NCBI RefSeq assembly: GCF_007655135.1
Contig: NC_045130.1
Span: 3,410,001-3,474,000 of the forward strand
Reading direction: 5' to 3'
DNA length: 64,000 nucleotides
Origin: Punica granatum
Lineage: Eukaryota; Streptophyta; Magnoliopsida; Myrtales; Lythraceae
In this document: piece after piece, positions 58,280-64,000 of the stretch
Layout: each line of letters begins with the position of its first letter
Numbering within the stretch: position 1 is the stretch's first letter
The notes under the pieces: model-generated
Database searches by the model: none
Told to the model about the DNA's origin: nothing
The model's input: the letters and a program-made list of their open reading frames with translations, nothing else
Program-made: the position numbers and the translations under genes

Positions 58280-59347
58280 CCTATAACCCTCATAATAAAG
58301 ATCCCCTCAGCCCCGTTATCTCAGCCACCGATTGTTGTGGACCCGCACTGGTTGTCGTGGGAACCTATTTATCGGAGGTTGTGGTCAACCGGTCTAGAGG
58401 AAGACAATGACAAGAGGGGAACCCATCAAAAAGGCCTTCTCCTCTGTTGCTTTTATGACTCTGGAGATCGAGAACTCACCCTCCCACCCTACCAGTCCCT
58501 AAGGAACTTACTATTCGTTACGACTCGTTTCTCATTTTTCAGGTTGACTAACTATTATGTACAGAAAATAGTGATCTTGTAAATAGTTTGTTGCTCGGAG
58601 CTAATGATCGACTGAACCGAAATTGAGTTCTACTCGTAACTCTTATATTTCTTTAGTGGCGCATCAGATGTATTATGTAGGCATGTGCATTGTGGAATTA
58701 AGAAGCGAATTTCAAGTCTCTTGGCGGGGTGAGTATCCGTCAATGATGGATCTGAAAGGAAGTTTAGATTCCCCCAAGAAAGGAAACAATGCATTTGTTT
58801 ATTCTCCTTTGTCCTGATTGACTGCCCCTCTTGCTTATACCCCCAGAAAAGTATTTAGATGGTTAGACTGCGGACATTGGGTCACGTTCATGTGACCGGG
58901 CCAGTCTCATGCTTATTAACAAACGAATAACCTTGATCGTGACGCGATCCAGTTGTGTCATCGATATGTTATTCATATCGGATTTCACGGGCAGGAATCA
59001 CGTTGTTCGTTTACAATGTCATATGTGAGATCCGTGATTCTACTGCCATGGGAACTGGGAAAATGTGTATTTTTTTGTGGATCTATGTTCGTGCTCTTCC
59101 AAGAACTCATCTCTCATATTGCATATAGTAAACAATGATATAATATACAATCTCATTAATATGCCTGTCGTTGGAATGTACATATTTTATGTACGTAAGT
59201 TTTGACTTTAAGAATGTTAGTCCTCTTGGCGGTTGTCAACATCTCACTCCTCCACTTGGAGCCCAAATCTTTTCCTTGAGCTCTCTTCAATGGAGTTTTG
59301 AGAGTAACCCAAAGCTCACGAATTATGCCTTAACACAGCCACAGCTT
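58280..59347. other. Kinase 3' end and intergenic DNA
   Basis: The first ~350 bp probably include the kinase 3' untranslated region. Nothing coding was recognised up to the next gene. Confidence 0.4.
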
Positions 59348-60885
59348 ATGGCAGGCCTTAAACTACTCCATCATATACACCTTCACATTAGTCATTCTCT
59401 TCATCCTACTGCACGTTCACTCCCCTCTGTATCTAGCGACATCCGCTCTCGCATCCGGATCCAATTCCTCTACTCCCTGGTGGGATTTCCTGGGGAGATG
59501 GACCGGAATACCGCTTCCCGGTCCTGCTAAGACCCAAGAACGTGTCGAAAATGCTGCCGGAAGACAGTCGCGGAGTTTCGATGACTCCATCACCTTCCTA
59601 CCCCTCAAGGATCTTCGGTATGGCGAGAGGTCCAAGGCGGCCATGTCCGGTAACACATGGTTCATGAGCTCGCTGAACGACACCCTCGAGGAGGATGAGG
59701 CAGAGTACCTCCACTTCCCATCCCAGGCATCGAACAGAAGGCTTCTGTGCCTGAAGGGACGGGACATGCGAAACGGTTCTAGGAACTCGTATTCCCTTGC
59801 CTGGCCGGGCAACCTCCCGGAGCAGGCAGTTCTCCTGAAGGGCCTGACCTTCGTGTCCGACTCATACTACGACTACAAGAACTTGTGGCACGGGTTCAAT
59901 GCACTCACTCCGTTCATAAGGTGGTCGATGAAGAACGGGTGTGCAAAGTCGAGTCAGTGGATTTTGTACCACTGGGGCGAGCTGCGGGACGGGACAGGGT
60001 CCTGGGTTCAGCACTTGATGGAAGCAATCTATGGAGAACTCCGAATAGAGAGGTTTGAAGGCCGAGTTGGAGACGGATCTTATTGCTTTGAAGAGGCTGT
60101 GGTCATGAGGCACAACATGGGCAGAATGGGGAAGGAGAAGAAGCTGAAGTTGTGTGATCTGCTGAGATGCAAGGCAAGTGAGCCCTGTGGGGTCAAGGGA
60201 GGGAATGTGGAGGTCAACGACAGAGGGGACCCACTTATAACGTTGACTTTGCTGATGAGGAGAGGCTCAAGATCATTCAAGAATGCAAGTGCCGTGATTG
60301 ATGTGTTTGCTAAGGAGTGTGAGAGGGTTAGCGGTTGCCAATTGAAGGTTGTTCAGTCAGAGGAACTGAGCTTCTGCGATCAGGTCCGCTTAATGCTTAT
60401 CTTCTCCCATCCGTCGGATATGGATATGAACCGGTGCTCTGATACCATGTAACTAACTTGACAGGATTTTTCCCTTTGTGTTGTTTGTTCAGGTTAGAGT
60501 CATGTCGGGCACGGACATTGTCGTGTCCCCACATGGGGGGCAGCTGACGAACATGCTCTTCATGGACAGAGGGAGCAGCGTGATGGAGTTTTTCCCCCGG
60601 GGGTGGCTGGAGTATGCTGGAGTCGGAAGGTATGCCCACCACTGGATGGCCGATCAATCTGGGATGAAGCCCAGGGGAGCGTGGTGGGAACCACTCGGAA
60701 ACAAGGATTGCCCGAACCCGAAAGACGATATCGACTGTTTCCAGTTCTACAAGGGAGGGAAGGTGGGTCACAACGAGACTCACTTTGCAAAGTGGGCGAA
60801 AGATGTCCTCAATCAAGTGAGCATAAGTAAGCGAGGAGAGCTATCTGCCAAGAGGCTGAAGAACCCCAGCCTCTGCGCATGCTAA
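59348..60885 (+). CDS. GT61-like (DUF563) Golgi-type glycosyltransferase, start frameshifted
   Basis: Frame 0 is open from 59334 and encodes a membrane anchor 'YSIIYTFTLVILFILLHV' (about 59364-59417), a stem, and from 59643 the body ('NTWFMSSLNDTLEEDEAEY', 'NLWHGFNALTPFIRWSMKNGC'). Exon 1 ends at 60383 and exon 2 is 60493-60885 (phase 0, GT-AG). Exon 2 carries 'MSGTDIVVSPHGGQLTNMLFM', which corresponds to the conserved 'HGAGLTN' segment of family-61 glycosyltransferases. A type II anchor fits a Golgi enzyme. The only upstream ATG (59348) is one frame off; the first in-frame ATG is 59643, after the anchor. So the copy either carries a one-base error in an A run near 59360 or starts in an unseen exon. 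The acceptor is unknown. Confidence 0.75.
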
Positions 60886-62335
60886 GGTTCGTAGTCCATC
60901 GAGCTGTGCCACTAGGGTGAAGAAAGTTCAGATCGATGCATCAAAATATACAAGTTAAACATTTAGTTGGGATATAGACTGCAGTTCCCTTGATCAAATA
61001 TATGTCAATCAACAACTATCAGTGTATCATTGTAAGTTCGATTTTACAGTGGAAATCATGTGACAACAGAAACAAGGGAGAACTTGTACTTAACCTGACA
61101 TAACTAGTGGCAGGTCTGTACACAACGAAAGGCCGGGCTAATGTGTGCCAGCTGATCGAGTAGATCATTCTGAAATTTCGCTCTGGTCTCCATATCATTT
61201 GCAACCTGGAAGTGCTTACAAGCAACGCCAAAAACCGGAAAAGACCCTGTAAAACGATACTGATTTACACTACAATGAAGGCAAAATGATCATATATATA
61301 CTAGGACTGACTGTCTAATAGTTTGTTGCTGCACTAGTGTTCTTCAAAATCCGTTCATATATACATGCGGAGCGGTTGAGAGCAACATGAGGCTGATCAA
61401 TGGCTGAGATCAATTTGAACCATAGAAAGGAAGTACGATTAAATCTCGGAATTGCATTCCCGAGCGGAAAGCGGGTTGGCCCTTTCCTCATTTACACTGG
61501 CCATTACAGTTGAGTGGAAGGGGTATCTGATTTGCCCTTTTTACTTCAAGCACTGTGCCACAGGAACATCCAAAAATTCTCATCTTTCTTCCTCGAGCAC
61601 AAGACACGCAGTGCAGATTATATCATTATCGTAATGTCGATAGAAGTTGGAGTCACGGATTCATGTCAAATATTCTTTAGAAAGAAAAGTAAGAGCAAAT
61701 GTTATTTACTTGAAAAATCTCATGTACAATATATATTTCTGTCATCATTAAGTTCCAAATAGGCTGCCTTCCACTCATCTTAGCTACCAAAATCGAAAGG
61801 CACTCATCCCCGGCTGCATTTGGTTGTTAGAATATTTATATATAACAATTATGCTGCTTGTCTCTTTGGAGACATTCGATAAAAATGGAACAGGACAATT
61901 ATGCTGCTTGAAGATTTAAAATACTTCTGTGGACCTACTGCAAATGGGCTACCTGGCGATTGAGCTTGAATGTTTATAGGACCTGTATGAGAAAATATGG
62001 ACCGGACAAATCTTCTCCAAGAGACAGGAAAGGACCGAAAGACGTGAGTATAACAGAATAAACTGGTAGATCGTCTTGATCGAATTAATTGTTAGTTGGG
62101 GGAACAGGTAACATAGTCGTCTCAGTATGATTGCACAGATGCGATCTGCTGACTAGTTAATAAATCAATGCGCTGATTGATAAATATTTAGCGAGTATTA
62201 TTCACCGTACGTCTTGAATATTATAACAGAAGAAACACCGGCCCCTCCTCCTCAAGGAAGCCCCAGGGCCTGTAGAACTCTTATTTGACAGTGATCAGAA
62301 CAAGATTGGGACATGAGACTACTACTACTAGCTAG
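60886..62335. other. Intergenic DNA, nothing recognised
   Basis: It includes the probable 3' untranslated region of the glycosyltransferase gene. A phrase AGGACAATTATGCTGCTTG near 61890 partly repeats one at about 61845 (AACAATTATGCTGCTTG). No gene was found. Confidence 0.4.
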
Positions 62336-62339
62336 CCAA

Positions 62340-63372
62340 GAGGAAGAGGTTGTCGTTGTCGCCCCAAGGAAACCAAGGTTCCGGTGCCTCCACGGGTACA
62401 GGACCAGCGAGGAGATCATCAAGGCACAAATTAATGAGTGGCCGGAATCCTTTCTTCAGAGGGTCGACCTTGTCTTCCATGATGGTCTCTTCCAGGCATA
62501 GGACTAGTCCGAGGTCAAAGGCATCCATGTCCCTCCCTTCTGTGAATGGTTCCAATACAACCAGGTTAGATAAAACTCGTTTTCTTTTACATTCATTTGA
62601 GAATATCATGCCGAATCTGCACGACACCAATGGTTGAATCTTTTGAACAATACAATGCCTCCCGAAGGAATACAGTGTACAAGAATCTCGAGAAATTATT
62701 GCTTCGAGTACATAGAAGATGTGATCATCAAGCATGGACAGATTGATGGGTTGATAGGTTTCTCAAAGGTATCACTATTTTAATTTCCTTTCTCCCTTAA
62801 AAAAAAGACCCGCATAATGCGTTCCGTAACAATGACGTTCCAACATGTCTTACGGAGCGATTTTGTTGGCGGCCCCTACCGGACTGCAAGCTAAGGTACG
62901 AGGACTTACAATACACATTATAGTTACTGGAACCTCGCCCCATCATATTCGAATTAGTTCTCCTTATATAATTTTTTATTTGGGCTATTGTTTGTACGAT
63001 GATGGGATTCTCTTCTGCAGGGAATGGCACTCAAGAAGCTGCCAAAGATAATGTTCTTAATAATAATCGGAGGGGAAAAGTTCAAGACAACCTATGTGGC
63101 TGAGAATGCTTATTCTGCTTCCATTTCTTGTTCCACTCTCCCCTTTCTTGGAAACCATTCTTCCATAATCTTCCAATTCGATTTTGATCACCGAAACTTT
63201 TGATATTCCTGTATTTTCTATTATTAATTTGACAGATCATTTTCGTGCAGAGGAGAAGGATTTCTTGAAGCTAAACGGGCTCGAGATCGGCTTGAGATCT
63301 TAAAATCGTTCGTGGTGCCGGTCCTGATACGTCATCCTAAAGGACACACAGTCCATAGATTGGTAATTTGTA
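62340..63372 (+). pseudogene. FSH1/OVCA2-like serine hydrolase pseudogene
   Basis: Four or five exon-like pieces follow the order of plant FSH1-domain hydrolases (alpha/beta fold). Piece 1 (62370-62560) codes 'KPRFRCLHGYRTSEEIIKAQI', 'WPESFLQRVDLVF', then TAG and TAG in the 'FPA.GKS' stretch and 'PPFCEWFQYN'. Piece 2 (62700-62768) codes 'CFEYIEDVIIKHGQIDGLIGFSK', which holds the nucleophile serine; its upstream part (62637-62700) is out of frame. Piece 3 (about 62857-62896) codes 'AILLAAPTGLQAK'. Piece 4 (63022-63115) codes 'MALKKLPKIMFLIIIGG'. Piece 5 (63248-63363) codes 'FLKLNGLE' and 'HPKGHTVHRL', with the catalytic histidine. Stops and shifts make a normal product impossible. Confidence 0.8.
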
Positions 63373-63392
63373 TTCAATTTGCTCGCTATATT

Positions 63393-63457
63393 CTTATTTC
63401 GAACTCGTGATGTTCAAGTGGAGCGCTTGATGCTTAACCACTAGACCACCGTGCTGG
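63393..63457 (-). mobile_element. tRNA-derived SINE head, family S3, inverted
   Basis: On the minus strand it reads CCAGCACGGTGGTCTAGTGG, then TTAAGCATC (A-box region), and ends with CATCACGAGTTCGAA (B-box). The spacing fits a tRNA-like promoter. It shares its head with the unit at 40271. Confidence 0.5.
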
Positions 63458-64000
63458 TAATTTTTTTTATGATCAAGTTAATTTGAAGGAAAGGTACAGC
63501 ATATTAATCAAAGGAATGAAGATCGATGTCATATATATATATATAAAAGGCCATCATGCGCGGACCTTATTACAATGTGAACCGGTTTCTTAGATGAAGA
63601 TATTGTGGGCGGCGATTCGCCCACTTGCACCTTGCAAGTTGATTTATCTAAATGGAAAACCTTCGTGGAGAAGCTTGGCTCTTCTATAAATGGAGCTCCT
63701 TCCTACGGTCAAGGGAACAGACATGGAGGGGCGAAGCTCCCCAAAGATCAAGAGTGAGACAGAGTGCATGTTTATAGAAATGAAGATATCATGCAAGACT
63801 CCCTCAAAAGTGTATTCGGTGTATGTAATATTGAAGTCTGATTTTTGCATTAATATTTGGCATCGTTGTGAGAAATTTCGGAAAGAAAGGTCGTGGCTCA
63901 AAACTAAATACAAGCAAAGATGCGTCTTCTTTAAGCAGTCGAGGTCCACCAAAATAAGAGGGGGCATCAAAGAAAATGCTGGATCAACGTGACCATGGTC
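63458..64000. other. Unassigned window end with a promoter-like stretch
   Basis: A TA microsatellite lies at about 63531-63545. TTCTATAAATGGAGC at about 63682 looks like a TATA box with a purine/pyrimidine-patterned leader. A 100-codon plus frame (63690-63992) follows, without a domain I know. It may be part of another transposable element running out of the window. Confidence 0.25.

Noticed and set aside
63393..63457. Genuine tRNA gene
   Set aside because: Only the promoter-box half resembles a tRNA; no cloverleaf or acceptor stem can be drawn, which fits a SINE head.

Overview
This window is nuclear DNA from a flowering plant, most likely a eudicot; I cannot name the species. The evidence is split genes with GT-AG introns, plant-specific families (purine permease, tau-class glutathione S-transferase, PEPKR2-type kinase, GT61-like glycosyltransferase) and abundant plant LTR retrotransposons, SINEs, a LINE remnant and a MITE. 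There are no operons or prokaryotic signals.

Layout. (1) 1-11501 is most of a large LTR retrotransposon of Ogre/Tat type: the end of the 5' LTR, a primer-binding site, a 5.66 kb internal region without recognisable gag or pol, a ~1 kb tandem array, a polypurine tract and a complete ~4.06 kb 3' LTR. (2) 11502-22770 is AT-rich, gene-poor DNA holding a diverged ~1 kb segmental tandem repeat, a SINE copy and a 54-base G run. (3) 21282-43560 is a purine-permease (PUP) cluster. One three-exon gene looks intact (23108-25528). Decayed copies lie at 21282, 26595 and 35746-43560, the last cut apart by a Copia element, SINEs and a LINE. A ~95 bp repeat follows several PUP 3' ends, and a young Ale-type Copia element (27007-32144, minus strand) has inserted into one copy of it. 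(4) 43837-50298 is a tau-class GST pseudogene on the minus strand, with a second Tork-like Copia element in its intron and a MITE in its first exon. (5) 50300-54950 is AT-rich intergenic DNA. (6) 54950-63400 is a genic stretch on the plus strand: a PEPKR2-like kinase, a GT61-like glycosyltransferase whose start is frameshifted, and a decayed FSH1/OVCA2-like serine hydrolase.

The likely functional host genes are the PUP transporter, the kinase and possibly the glycosyltransferase. They have no evident common pathway. The main story is repeated gene duplication followed by transposon insertion and decay. LTR comparisons by eye suggest that the Ogre/Tat-like element (about 3 substitutions and 2 indels over 1.78 kb) and the Ale element (1 difference in 182 bp) are very young, and that the Copia element in the GST intron is older (about 9 substitutions in 700 bp). 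Exon boundaries were placed by hand from splice consensus and protein-family continuity.
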